In this document: positions 42,780-50,781 of the stretch, piece after piece
Layout of the letters: each line of letters begins with the position of its first letter
Numbering within the stretch: the stretch's first letter is position 1
Source of the DNA: Streptomyces fuscichromogenes
GTDB taxonomy: Bacteria; Actinomycetota; Actinomycetes; Streptomycetales; Streptomycetaceae
Length of the DNA stretch: 64,000 nucleotides
Direction: 5' to 3'
Assembly: GCF_014645815.1 (NCBI RefSeq)
Contig: NZ_BMML01000014.1
Location: 1 to 64,000, forward strand
The notes under the pieces: generated by a model
Told to the model about the DNA's origin: nothing
Seen by the model: the letters and a program-made list of their open reading frames with translations, nothing else
The model's database searches: none
Program-made: the position numbers and the translations under genes

Positions 42780-43553
42780 CTACTGCGGCCCGTACTTGCG
42801 GCCCGTCTTCGAGCTGATGCCGCCCACCAGCCCGCGCGGCGCCATCTTCGCCAGGCCCGTCAGCACCTTGTAGCGGGGATCCGGGATCGACAGCGTCTTC
42901 CCGCGCGCGAGGTCGGCCAGCGCCGCCGCGACCAGCTTGTCGGCGTCCAGCCACATCCAGCCCGGGATGTTGTCCGTGCCCATCCCGGCCCGCTCATGGA
43001 ACTCCGTACGGACGAACCCGGGCGCCAGCGCCATCAGCCGGACCCCGCTGCCCGCCAGATCGCGCGCCGCGCCCTGGGTGAACTGCACGACCCACGCCTT
43101 GGAGGCGCCGTACGTCCCGCGCGGTACGAAGGCCGCCACCGACGCCACGTTCACGACACCGCCGCGGCCGCGCTCCCGCATCGCCTCGGCGGCCGCCGCC
43201 GTCAGCCGCAGCACCGCCTCGCAGTGCACCCTGAGCATGCGCAGCTCGTCGGCCATCGGCACATCGAGGAAACGGCCCTTGTTGCCGAAACCGGCGTTGT
43301 TGACCAGCAGGTCGACCGGGTTCCTGCGATCGCTGAGGCGCGCGGCGACCGACTCGATGCCGGCGTCCTCGGCGAGGTCGGCGGTGAGCACCTCCGCCTC
43401 GATGCCGTGCCGGTCGTGCAGCTCGGTCGCCTGCTCGCGCAGCCGTTTGGTGTCCCGGGCCACCAGGACGAGGTTGTGCCCGTCCGCCGCCAGCCGCCGC
43501 GCGAACGCGGCACCGATCCCCGCGGTCGATCCCGTAATCAGAGCCGTTGTCAT
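42780..43553 (-). CDS. Short-chain dehydrogenase/reductase
   Basis: A predicted NAD(P)-dependent oxidoreductase of unknown substrate. The cofactor motif TGSTAGIGAAFARRLA lies near residues 7-22. NLVLVARDTKRL favours NADP, and LLVNNAGFG, the catalytic Ser in NVASVAAF and YGASKAW (YxxxK) are all intact. The C-terminus ISSKTGRKYGPQ is typical of a group of actinobacterial SDRs. The length is 257 residues with an ATG start at 43553. It lies upstream of the SnoaL-like gene on the same strand. Confidence 0.92.
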   Translation of the reverse strand: MTTALITGSTAGIGAAFARRLAADGHNLVLVARDTKRLREQATELHDRHGIEAEVLTADLAEDAGIESVAARLSDRRNPVDLLVNNAGFGNKGRFLDVPMADELRMLRVHCEAVLRLTAAAAEAMRERGRGGVVNVASVAAFVPRGTYGASKAWVVQFTQGAARDLAGSGVRLMALAPGFVRTEFHERAGMGTDNIPGWMWLDADKLVAAALADLARGKTLSIPDPRYKVLTGLAKMAPRGLVGGISSKTGRKYGPQ

Positions 43554-43673
43554 GGCCCAAGGGTAGTGACCCGGACTGACGGCGTCCGCTGTCCGCACCG
43601 GCTCTCCCGAAGCGTGGAGCACCGGTGAACAGGGTGCGTGCGACGCCCTGGACGGGGTGGACGTGACGGCAGC

Positions 43674-44342
43674 TCAGCCGCCCTGCGCAGCCACGTACTT
43701 CCGCGCCTGCGCCAGTGCCTCCGGGTGCAGCGCCGCGCCCGCCGCGAGCAGCCGGGGCAGCAGCTCCCGCTCGGTGGTGACCGCGCGGAACTCCATCGCC
43801 GCCGTCACCCCGTGCGCCGGCCGGAACACGACCTCGATCGGGTCGCCGGCCCTGATCTCACCCGGTTCGATCACCCGGAGGTAGGCACCGCTCGCACCCT
43901 TCCGCGTGAATCTCTTCACCCATCCCCGCTCGCCCAGATGGCCCTGGAAAGTGCGGCACGGGATGCGCCCGGAGGTGACCTCCAGTACCACCTCGGAACC
44001 GATCCGCCAGCGTTCGCCGATCAGCGCATCCGACACGTTCAGCCCGTTTGTCGTGAGGTTCTCACCGAAACAGCCGTTCGGCAGCGGCCGGCCCAGCTCC
44101 TTCTCCCAGTCGTCCAGGTCCTCGCGCGCGAACGCGTACACGGCCTGGTCGTCGCCGCCGTGATGCCGCAGGTCGCAGACCGCGTCCCCGGCCAGACCAC
44201 TGCCCGCGACGCCCTTCGGGCCCGGGGCCGCCACCCGCACCGGGCCGTCCACGGGCCGCTTGTCGATGCCGGTCACGCCGTCCGCCTGGTCCGAGTACGG
44301 CACGGCACGCGCGCGTCCCAGGTTCACCGAGAGAAGCTCCAT
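43674..44342 (-). CDS. MOSC domain-containing protein
   Basis: Predicted to handle molybdenum-cofactor sulfur or related metal-sulfur chemistry, as YiiM/YuaD-type MOSC proteins do. It begins MELLSVNLGRARAV and has the family segments GLAGDAVCDLRHHGG and YAFAREDLDDWEKELG. CFGENLTTNGL follows, and the conserved Cys lies in RIPCRTFQGHLGE. The length is 222 residues. GGAG precedes the ATG at 44342. It is divergent from a LysR gene, with 79 bp between starts. Confidence 0.92.
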   Translation of the reverse strand: MELLSVNLGRARAVPYSDQADGVTGIDKRPVDGPVRVAAPGPKGVAGSGLAGDAVCDLRHHGGDDQAVYAFAREDLDDWEKELGRPLPNGCFGENLTTNGLNVSDALIGERWRIGSEVVLEVTSGRIPCRTFQGHLGERGWVKRFTRKGASGAYLRVIEPGEIRAGDPIEVVFRPAHGVTAAMEFRAVTTERELLPRLLAAGAALHPEALAQARKYVAAQGG

Positions 44343-44421
44343 GCTCCGACGGTAGGCGACCGGACTCAAAGCGTCGACCCGTTATTGCGTGCCATACCCA
44401 AGTCCGCCTTATGCTCGAAGG

Positions 44422-45321
44422 GTGATCGAGGCCCGTCATCTCCGTGTCCTGCGCGCCGTCGCCACCACCGGTTCCTTCTCGGCGGCGGGGCGCGAACTGG
44501 GCTGCACGCAGCCCGCCGTCAGCCAGCAGATGAAGGCGCTGGAGAGCTCCGTGGGCACCCCGCTGCTGGTCCGCAACGGCCGTGAGATGCGCCTGACCCA
44601 GGCCGGCGAGGCCCTGGTCAGGCATGCCTCCGGGATCCTCGCCGGGCTCACCGCCGCGGAGGAGGAGGTCGCCGCGATCGCCGGGCTGCGGGCCGGCCGG
44701 GTGCGCCTGGTCTCCTTCCCGAGCGGCAGCTCCACCCTGGTCCCGACGGCCCTCGCCGCCCTGCGCGCCGCCCACCCCGGCACCCGGGTCTCCCTGGAGG
44801 AGGCCGAACCGCCGGAGTCCGTGGAGCTGCTGCGCGCGGGCGACTGCGACATCGCGCTGGCCTTCCGCTACCCGGGCGCGGCGGGCGCCGAGGAGTGGGA
44901 CGACCTGGTGGTGCGGCCGCTGCTGACCGACCGTCTCGTCGGCCTGCTGCCCGAACGGCACCGGCTCGCCCGCGCGCAGTCCGTCGCTCTCGGCGAACTC
45001 GCCGGCGAGTCCTGGATCGCGGGCTGCCCGCGCTGCCGGGGACAGCTCGTCCAGGCGTGCGAGAACGCGGGCTTCACGCCCCGCATCGACTTCGCCACCG
45101 ACGACTACCCGGCCGTGGTCGGCCTGGTCGGCGCGGGTCTTGGCGTCGCCGTGCTGCCCCGGCTGGCGATCGAGTCGGTACGGCCGAGAGGCGCCCGCAC
45201 GGTGGTGCTGGAGCCCGCGATGCGGCGGGAGATCGTCGCCCTCACGCTGCCTGACCTGGCACAGGTGCCGGCGGTGGCGGCGACGCTGGAACAGCTGGGC
45301 CGGGCGGCCCGGCGGGCGTGA
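44422..45321 (+). CDS. LysR family transcriptional regulator
   Basis: A predicted regulator, probably acting at the shared promoter region with the MOSC gene. The winged helix has RHLRVLRAVATTGSFSAAGR and TQPAVSQQMKALESSVG. The effector domain (about 90-295) has VRLVSFPSGSSTLVPTAL and VGLVGAGLGVAVLPRLA. The length is 299 residues from GTG 44422. A TATGCT box at 44410-44415 would place the transcription start at or near this GTG, and no separate ribosome-binding site is seen. The mRNA may therefore be leaderless. Confidence 0.92.
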   Translation: MIEARHLRVLRAVATTGSFSAAGRELGCTQPAVSQQMKALESSVGTPLLVRNGREMRLTQAGEALVRHASGILAGLTAAEEEVAAIAGLRAGRVRLVSFPSGSSTLVPTALAALRAAHPGTRVSLEEAEPPESVELLRAGDCDIALAFRYPGAAGAEEWDDLVVRPLLTDRLVGLLPERHRLARAQSVALGELAGESWIAGCPRCRGQLVQACENAGFTPRIDFATDDYPAVVGLVGAGLGVAVLPRLAIESVRPRGARTVVLEPAMRREIVALTLPDLAQVPAVAATLEQLGRAARRA

Positions 45322-45443
45322 CGAAGGGCGCCGGGCACACGCGGCCAACGGCGCCGGGCACACGTGAGCGCGCCGAGCACGCGCGCGTGCCCGAGCGGCT
45401 GCAGATCGTCAGCGGATTGTCAACAGATTGCAGAAACGTTCTT

Positions 45444-45773
45444 TCATGTGTCGGAGGCCGGGCCGCCACTGGTTGTCGACGCCGACACCAGCCTGTTGCG
45501 CGCCCGCCCCATGAGCTCTTCGCGCTCGTCCTCGGTCAGGCCGCCCCATACGCCGTACGGTTCGCGGACCGCCAGCGCGTGCGCCGCGCACTCCGCGCGG
45601 ACCGGGCACCTCATGCAGACCTCCTTGGCCGAGTTCTCACGGGCACTCCGAGCCGCCCCGCGCTCGCCCTCGGGATGGAAGAAGAGGGAGCTGTCGACCC
45701 CACGGCAGGCAGCCAGGAGCTGCCAGTCCCACAGGTCCGCGTTCGGTCCGGGAAGGCGGGAGAAATCTGCCAT
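45444..45773 (-). CDS. whiD: WhiB-like iron-sulfur developmental regulator WhiD
   Basis: A small Wbl protein binding a [4Fe-4S] cluster, required in Streptomyces for late sporulation and spore septation. The four cluster cysteines are Cys23, Cys53, Cys56 and Cys62 (AACRG, then EVCMRCPVRAEC), followed by the Wbl signature GVWGG at 74-78. It has a basic C-terminal region. The length is 109 residues from ATG 45773; an in-frame extension upstream is not conserved. Identification rests on motifs plus the divergent bldM neighbour, the arrangement known in S. coelicolor. Wbl proteins act by binding the principal sigma factor. Confidence 0.93.
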   Translation of the reverse strand: MADFSRLPGPNADLWDWQLLAACRGVDSSLFFHPEGERGAARSARENSAKEVCMRCPVRAECAAHALAVREPYGVWGGLTEDEREELMGRARNRLVSASTTSGGPASDT

Positions 45774-46002
45774 TACGTGACCCCTTGTAGCCGTTCTGGG
45801 CGGATACGGTGCCAACGACCGTACATCTCCGGTCTAGAGAGATGAAAATATGACTCATTGGCAATCTAGCCCCAGACACCGTGAAACAGGAAGAAAAAGG
45901 GCTAAATGGGGCATTGGTTGTGATGAAAAGTTGAGGGTCTGACGTCCATGTCTGCACCGTGTCCGCACCCTCACGTAGAGTGCCGAAGACGGCATGCAGC
46001 CC

Positions 46003-46030
46003 CGTAACTCTTTCGAGTGACCGTCGTTGA
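46003..46030 (+). promoter_or_regulatory. BldN-dependent promoter of bldM
   Basis: CGTAAC (46003-46008), a 16-bp spacer and CGTTGA (46025-46030). These are the -35 and -10 boxes known for the developmental sigma factor BldN at bldMp1. The 381-bp gap between the divergent whiD and bldM starts otherwise holds an AT-rich stretch and a CATCTC-N9-GAGATG inverted repeat (45824-45844) near whiD. Confidence 0.85.
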
Positions 46031-46154
46031 GAGTGCGGTGGCGGTTGAAGCAACAAGCGCTCGGGCAGGCGTCCGAGACGTTCGACCGCACAGGTGACGA
46101 TTCCGTACCAGCCTGGAGGCTCAAGGTGACGCGCATCAGCTGCGGAGGGCGGTC

Positions 46155-46766
46155 ATGACATCCGTCCTCGTCTGCGACGACTCCCCGCTTGCCCGAGAGG
46201 CGCTGCGCCGCGCGGTGGCGACCGTGCCCGGCGTCGAGCGCGTGACGACGGCGGCCAACGGCGAGGAAGTCCTCCGCCGCTGGGGCGCCGACCGATCCGA
46301 CCTGATCCTGATGGACGTGCGCATGCCCGGACTGGGCGGCGTCGAGACCGTGCGCCGGCTGCTGTCCGCCGACCCCGGCGCGCGCATCATCATGCTCACG
46401 GTCGCCGAGGACCTGGACGGCGTGGCGCTCGCCGTCGCCGCCGGCGCCCGCGGTTACCTGCACAAGGACGCCTCGCGCGCCGAACTGCGGGCCACCGTGA
46501 CCCAGGCCCTCGCCGACCCGACCTGGCGCCTCGCGCCCAGGCGGCTGCGTTCGGCCGAGATGGGCGCCGCGCCCACCCTCACCGCGCGCGAGATCCAGGT
46601 ACTGGAGGGCATGAGTCACGGCCGCTCCAACGCCGAGATCGGGCGCGAGCTGTTCCTCTCCGAGGACACCGTGAAGACCCACGCCCGGCGCCTGTTCAAG
46701 AAGCTCGGAGCCTCCGACCGCGCCCATGCGGTTGCCCTCGGCTTCCGCTGGGGACTGGTTCGTTAG
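46155..46766 (+). CDS. bldM: Response regulator BldM
   Basis: An orphan NarL/FixJ-type regulator needed for aerial growth and sporulation; it works as a homodimer or as a heterodimer with WhiI. The receiver domain has the acidic pair in VCDDSPLARE, Asp54 in LILMDVRMPG and the Lys in YLHKDAS. The C-terminal helix-turn-helix is LTAREIQVLEGMSHGRSNAEIGR followed by LSEDTVKTHARRLFKKLG. The length is 203 residues, as for known BldM. GGAGGGCGG precedes the ATG. No sensor kinase gene is adjacent. A BldN-type promoter lies about 125 bp upstream. Confidence 0.95.
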   Translation: MTSVLVCDDSPLAREALRRAVATVPGVERVTTAANGEEVLRRWGADRSDLILMDVRMPGLGGVETVRRLLSADPGARIIMLTVAEDLDGVALAVAAGARGYLHKDASRAELRATVTQALADPTWRLAPRRLRSAEMGAAPTLTAREIQVLEGMSHGRSNAEIGRELFLSEDTVKTHARRLFKKLGASDRAHAVALGFRWGLVR

Positions 46767-46814
46767 TACGGCGGTGAGCTGCGCCGCAGCGCGGCAGCGG
46801 ACCGGCCGGGCGTC

Positions 46815-46838
46815 CCCGCCTACCCCAGGGTGGGCGGG
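46815..46838 (+). terminator. Probable terminator after bldM
   Basis: CCCGCCTACC and GGTGGGCGGG pair with one G-U around CCAG. It lies 49 bp after the bldM stop. Confidence 0.6.
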
Positions 46839-46953
46839 ATCCGCAAGACGGGGCGCCAAAGGCCCGCTGCTCGTTTCGGCGCGGATGCCGCATCCTTGAG
46901 GTGTGGAGTCTCTCGGGGACGAGTCGTTCGAGCGGAAGGGGAGGGCGCAGGAG

Positions 46954-47631
46954 ATGAGTTCCGGCGCACCTGCTCATAACGCTTCGGTGCACAACGACGG
47001 ACGCGATGCCACGCCGCCGACGGCAGCAGGGCACCATGGACCGATGCGCGACGACGAGGCGGTCACTGCCGTAGGGACGATCGGTTCTCTCGTCCATCGC
47101 GCCGTAGACGGGGACGAGCAGGCCACGCACGACCTGCTCGCCCATGTCCACCCCCTCGCGCTGCGCTACTGCCGTACCCGCCTGTCACGCCTCCCGGGCG
47201 ATGCCCGGCACTTCGTCGAGGACCTCGCCCAGGAGGTCTGCGTGGCGGTCCTGCTGGCTCTGCCGCGTTACCGCGACACCGGCCGCCCCTTCGAGGCCTT
47301 CGTCTTCGCGATCGCCTCCCACAAGGTCGCCGACCTGCAACGGGCCGCGATGCGGCACCCGGGATCCACCGCCGTCCCGTCGGACGAGATGCCGGAACGT
47401 CCCGACGACTCCCTCGGTCCCGAGGAGCGCGCGCTGCTCAGCAGCGACGCCGAATGGGCCAAGAAACTCCTGGCCAACCTCCCGGAGAACCAGCGCGAGC
47501 TGCTGCTGCTCCGGATCGCCGTGGGTCTCACGGCCGAGGAGACCGGGCAGATGTTGGGAATGTCACCGGGCGCCGTACGAGTCGCCCAGCACCGGGCCCT
47601 GAGCCGGCTGCGGGCACTGGCGGAGCAGTAG
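46954..47631 (+). CDS. ECF-type RNA polymerase sigma factor, SigD-like
   Basis: An alternative sigma factor. Region 2 is near 65-130 (RYCRTRLSRLPGDARHFVEDLAQEVC, with EAFVFAIASHKVADLQRAA). Region 4 is near 170-222 (LLANLPENQRELLLLRIAVGLTAEETGQMLGMSPGAVRVAQHRALSRL span). The position between a WhiB-like gene and guaB is that of sigD in M. tuberculosis. No anti-sigma factor gene follows. The ATG at 46954 with GGGAGGG upstream is chosen; an ATG at 47044 would give a conventional 195-residue ECF protein and is a real alternative. Confidence 0.88.
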   Translation: MSSGAPAHNASVHNDGRDATPPTAAGHHGPMRDDEAVTAVGTIGSLVHRAVDGDEQATHDLLAHVHPLALRYCRTRLSRLPGDARHFVEDLAQEVCVAVLLALPRYRDTGRPFEAFVFAIASHKVADLQRAAMRHPGSTAVPSDEMPERPDDSLGPEERALLSSDAEWAKKLLANLPENQRELLLLRIAVGLTAEETGQMLGMSPGAVRVAQHRALSRLRALAEQ

Positions 47632-47661
47632 CCGACGGCGTTGTCCCCCACGGCCGAACGG

Positions 47662-47682
47662 GTTCATCGGCCCCCGATGAAC
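47662..47682. terminator. Inverted repeat downstream of the sigma gene
   Basis: GTTCATCGG and CCGATGAAC are perfect 9-bp arms around CCC. Terminator of the sigma gene is the simplest reading; an operator for guaB is the alternative. Confidence 0.55.
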
Positions 47683-47807
47683 AGGCCTACGCCCATTTCC
47701 GTACGAACATACGAAGCCCGGAGCTGAGTCGTACCGTGGAATTTGGGGCCCGTGCTTCCCGTTAGCATGGACATCCGCACCGTTCAAGGCCATTTGGGGA
47801 AGGTGTC

Positions 47808-49310
47808 ATGACTGCCAACGTCGACGGAGTGCCCGACAAATTCGCGACACTCGGGCTGACCTACGACGACGTGCTGCTGCTGCCGGGCGCATCCGAAGTG
47901 CTCCCCAACGCGGTCGACACCTCGTCCCGCATCTCCCGCAACGTCCGGGTCAACATCCCGCTGCTCTCCGCGGCGATGGACAAGGTGACCGAGTCCCGCA
48001 TGGCCATCGCGATGGCCCGGCTCGGCGGCGTCGGCGTGCTGCACCGCAACCTCTCCGTCGAGGACCAGGTCAACCAGGTCGACCTCGTCAAGCGGTCCGA
48101 GTCCGGCATGGTCACCGACCCGATCACCGTGCACCCGGAGGCGACCCTCGCCGAGGCCGACGCGCTGTGTGCCAAGTTCCGCATCAGCGGCGTGCCCGTC
48201 ACCGACCCGGCCGGCCGGCTGCTGGGCATCGTCACCAACCGCGACATGGCCTTCGAGTCCGACCGGACCCGTCAGGTGCGCGAGGTCATGACCCCGATGC
48301 CGCTGATCACCGGCAGGGTCGGCACCTCCGGCGTCGAGGCCATGGAGCTGCTGCGCCGGCACAAGATCGAGAAGCTTCCGCTGGTCGACGACGAGGGCAT
48401 CCTCAAGGGCCTGATCACCGTCAAGGACTTCGTCAAGGCCGAGAAGTACCCGAACGCGGCCAAGGACTCCGAGGGCCGCCTGCTCGTCGGCGCGGCCGTG
48501 GGCGCCAGCCCCGAGGCGCTGGAGCGGGCCCAGGCGCTCGCCGAGGCCGGTGTGGACTTCCTGGTCGTCGACACCTCGCACGGCCACAACAGCAACGCCC
48601 TCAGCTGGATGGCGAAGATCAAGTCGAGCGTGGGCGTCGACGTGATCGGCGGCAACGTCGCCACCCGTGACGGCGCGCAGGCGCTGATCGACGCCGGTGT
48701 CGACGGCATCAAGGTCGGCGTGGGCCCCGGCTCGATCTGCACCACCCGCGTGGTCGCCGGCATCGGCGTCCCGCAGGTCACCGCCATCTACGAGGCCTCG
48801 CTCGCCGCCCGCCCGGCCGGCATCCCGCTCATCGGCGACGGCGGCCTGCAGTACTCCGGCGACATCGGCAAGGCCCTCGCCGCCGGTGCCGACACCGTGA
48901 TGCTGGGCTCGCTGCTCGCCGGCTGCGAGGAGTCGCCCGGCGAACTGCAGTTCATCAACGGCAAGCAGTTCAAGTCGTACCGCGGCATGGGCTCGCTCGG
49001 CGCCATGCAGTCCCGGGGCCAGGGCAAGTCGTACTCCAAGGACCGCTACTTCCAGGCCGAGGTCGCCGCCGACGACAAACTCGTCCCCGAGGGCATCGAG
49101 GGCCAGGTGCCCTACCGCGGCCCGCTCGCCAGCGTCCTGCACCAGCTCGTCGGCGGTCTGCGCCAGACCATGGGCTACGTGGGCGCGGCCACGGTCGACG
49201 AGATGGAGTCCAAGGGCCGCTTCGTGCGGATCACCGCCGCGGGCCTCAAGGAGAGCCACCCGCACGACATCCAGATGACGGTCGAGGCGCCGAACTACAG
49301 CCGTAAGTGA
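47808..49310 (+). CDS. guaB: Inosine-5'-monophosphate dehydrogenase
   Basis: Oxidises IMP to XMP, the committed step to GMP. It begins with the IMPDH TIM-barrel (LTYDDVLLLPGASEVLPN). Two CBS domains are inserted at about 100-220 (MVTDPITVHPEATLAEAD, VREVMTPMPLITG). The catalytic loop GVGPGSICTTRVVAG has Cys311, and the mobile flap region is GSLGAMQSRGQGKSYSKDRY. The length is 500 residues. GGGGAAGG precedes the ATG. A terminator and the related guaB3 gene follow. Confidence 0.97.
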   Translation: MTANVDGVPDKFATLGLTYDDVLLLPGASEVLPNAVDTSSRISRNVRVNIPLLSAAMDKVTESRMAIAMARLGGVGVLHRNLSVEDQVNQVDLVKRSESGMVTDPITVHPEATLAEADALCAKFRISGVPVTDPAGRLLGIVTNRDMAFESDRTRQVREVMTPMPLITGRVGTSGVEAMELLRRHKIEKLPLVDDEGILKGLITVKDFVKAEKYPNAAKDSEGRLLVGAAVGASPEALERAQALAEAGVDFLVVDTSHGHNSNALSWMAKIKSSVGVDVIGGNVATRDGAQALIDAGVDGIKVGVGPGSICTTRVVAGIGVPQVTAIYEASLAARPAGIPLIGDGGLQYSGDIGKALAAGADTVMLGSLLAGCEESPGELQFINGKQFKSYRGMGSLGAMQSRGQGKSYSKDRYFQAEVAADDKLVPEGIEGQVPYRGPLASVLHQLVGGLRQTMGYVGAATVDEMESKGRFVRITAAGLKESHPHDIQMTVEAPNYSRK

Positions 49311-49336
49311 CACGCACACGCGCGTGAAGCTCTTCC

Positions 49337-49368
49337 AGGGCGGTCCCGGGACGTACCGGGGCCGCCCT
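49337..49368 (+). terminator. Terminator between guaB and guaB3
   Basis: AGGGCGG-T-CCCGG pairs with CCGGG-G-CCGCCCT around GACGTA. A strong stem 26 bp after the guaB stop. Confidence 0.75.
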
Positions 49369-49426
49369 CGCCGTGCCCGTCGGCGATACTGGGAGACGCT
49401 GAAACGCAGAGGGAAAGGCCACAGAC

Positions 49427-50551
49427 GTGACTGAGATCGAGATCGGGCGCGGCAAGCGCGGCCGCCGGGCGTACGCCTTCGACGACATCGCCGTCGTCCC
49501 CAGCCGCCGTACGCGGGACCCGAAGGAGGTCTCGATCGCCTGGCAGATCGACGCCTACCGCTTCGAGCTGCCGTTCCTGGCCGCCCCCATGGACTCGGTC
49601 GTCTCCCCGGCCACCGCGATCCGTATCGGCGAGCTCGGCGGCCTGGGCGTCCTGAACCTGGAAGGCCTGTGGACGCGGTACGAGGACCCGCAGCCCCTCC
49701 TCGACGAGATCGCGGAGCTGGACGCCGACACCGCCACCCGCCGCCTCCAGGAGATCTACGCGGCCCCCGTCAAGGAGGAGCTGATCGGCGCGCGCATCAA
49801 GGAGGTGCGCGACTCCGGCGTGGTCACGGCGGCCGCGCTCTCCCCGCAGCGCACCGCGCAGTTCTCCAAGGCGGTCGTGGACGCGGGCGTGGACATCTTC
49901 GTCATCCGCGGTACGACGGTCTCCGCAGAGCACGTCTCCTCCGCGCACGAGCCGCTGAACCTGAAGCAGTTCATCTACGAGCTCGACGTCCCGGTGATCG
50001 TCGGCGGCTGTGCCACGTACACGGCGGCCCTGCACCTGATGCGCACGGGCGCGGCGGGCGTGCTCGTCGGCTTCGGCGGCGGCGCGGCCCACACCACGCG
50101 CAACGTGCTCGGCATCCAGGTCCCGATGGCCACCGCCGTCGCGGACGTGGCCGCCGCCCGCCGCGACTACATGGACGAGTCCGGCGGCCGTTACGTCCAC
50201 GTGATCGCCGACGGCGGTGTCGGCTGGTCCGGCGACCTCCCCAAGGCGATCGCCTGCGGCGCCGACTCGGTGATGATGGGCTCCCCGCTGGCCCGCGGGA
50301 CCGACGCGCCGGGGCGGGGCCACCACTGGGGCATGGAGGCCGTCAACGAGGAGCTGCCGCGCGGCAAGAAGGTCGACCTCGGCACCGTCGGCACCATCGA
50401 GGAGATCCTCACCGGCCCGTCCCACACCCCCGACGGCTCGATGAACCTCTTCGGTGCCCTGCGCCGCGCCATGGCCACGACCGGCTACAGCGAGCTGAAG
50501 GAGTTCCAGCGCGTCGAGGTGACGGTGGCGGACTCGCAGCACAAGCGGTAG
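49427..50551 (+). CDS. guaB3: GuaB3 family IMP dehydrogenase-related protein
   Basis: A TIM-barrel homologue of IMPDH without CBS domains, 374 residues. It keeps the fold motifs FDDIAVVPSRRTRDPKEV, LPFLAAPMDSVVSP, GGLGVLNLEGLWTRY and IADGGVGWSGDLPKAIACGA. In the catalytic loop the essential Cys is replaced: GSICTTR of guaB corresponds to GAAHTTR here, with His222 in its place. Classical IMPDH chemistry is therefore unlikely. GMP reductase activity has been reported for cyanobacterial GuaB3 proteins (from memory). GTG start, with its own gap and terminators on both sides. Confidence 0.93.
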   Translation: MTEIEIGRGKRGRRAYAFDDIAVVPSRRTRDPKEVSIAWQIDAYRFELPFLAAPMDSVVSPATAIRIGELGGLGVLNLEGLWTRYEDPQPLLDEIAELDADTATRRLQEIYAAPVKEELIGARIKEVRDSGVVTAAALSPQRTAQFSKAVVDAGVDIFVIRGTTVSAEHVSSAHEPLNLKQFIYELDVPVIVGGCATYTAALHLMRTGAAGVLVGFGGGAAHTTRNVLGIQVPMATAVADVAAARRDYMDESGGRYVHVIADGGVGWSGDLPKAIACGADSVMMGSPLARGTDAPGRGHHWGMEAVNEELPRGKKVDLGTVGTIEEILTGPSHTPDGSMNLFGALRRAMATTGYSELKEFQRVEVTVADSQHKR

Positions 50552-50561
50552 TCCGTACGGC

Positions 50562-50606
50562 GGTGAAAGGGCCGGCCACCCGAGGCGGGCGACCGGCCCT
50601 TTCACC
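50562..50606. terminator. Strong terminator after guaB3
   Basis: GGTGAAAGGGCCGG and CCGGCCCTTTCACC are perfect 14-bp arms with a 17-base loop, 10 bp after the guaB3 stop. The symmetric ends would work in both directions. Confidence 0.88.
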
Positions 50607-50780
50607 TGCCCACGCGGCCTGCCCGCGGCCTGCCCGTGTGGCCTGCCCGCGCGGCCTGCGAGGGCCTGGCATGGGCCCGGCGGAGGCCCCGGCGGAGGGC
50701 CGGTGCGGGTCTGGCGGGGGTCCGGCGGGGGTCCGGCGGGGGTCCGGCGGAGGCCTCGGCGGGGGTCCGGTGCGGGCCCG
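50607..50780. repeat. Tandem-repeat-rich spacer
   Basis: GCCTGCCCGCG-type units occur several times (about 50606-50660), then an array of GGCGGGGGTCC 11-bp units (about 50712-50750) with decayed copies to 50780. The unit is not a multiple of three and lies just outside the 3' end of the leftward gene, so it is non-coding. Confidence 0.7.
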
Positions 50781-50781
50781 C

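Noticed and set aside
45327..45364. Direct repeat GGCGCCGGGCACACG (two copies, period 23) after the LysR gene
   Set aside because: Only two copies, non-coding, with no flanking structure to suggest an element.
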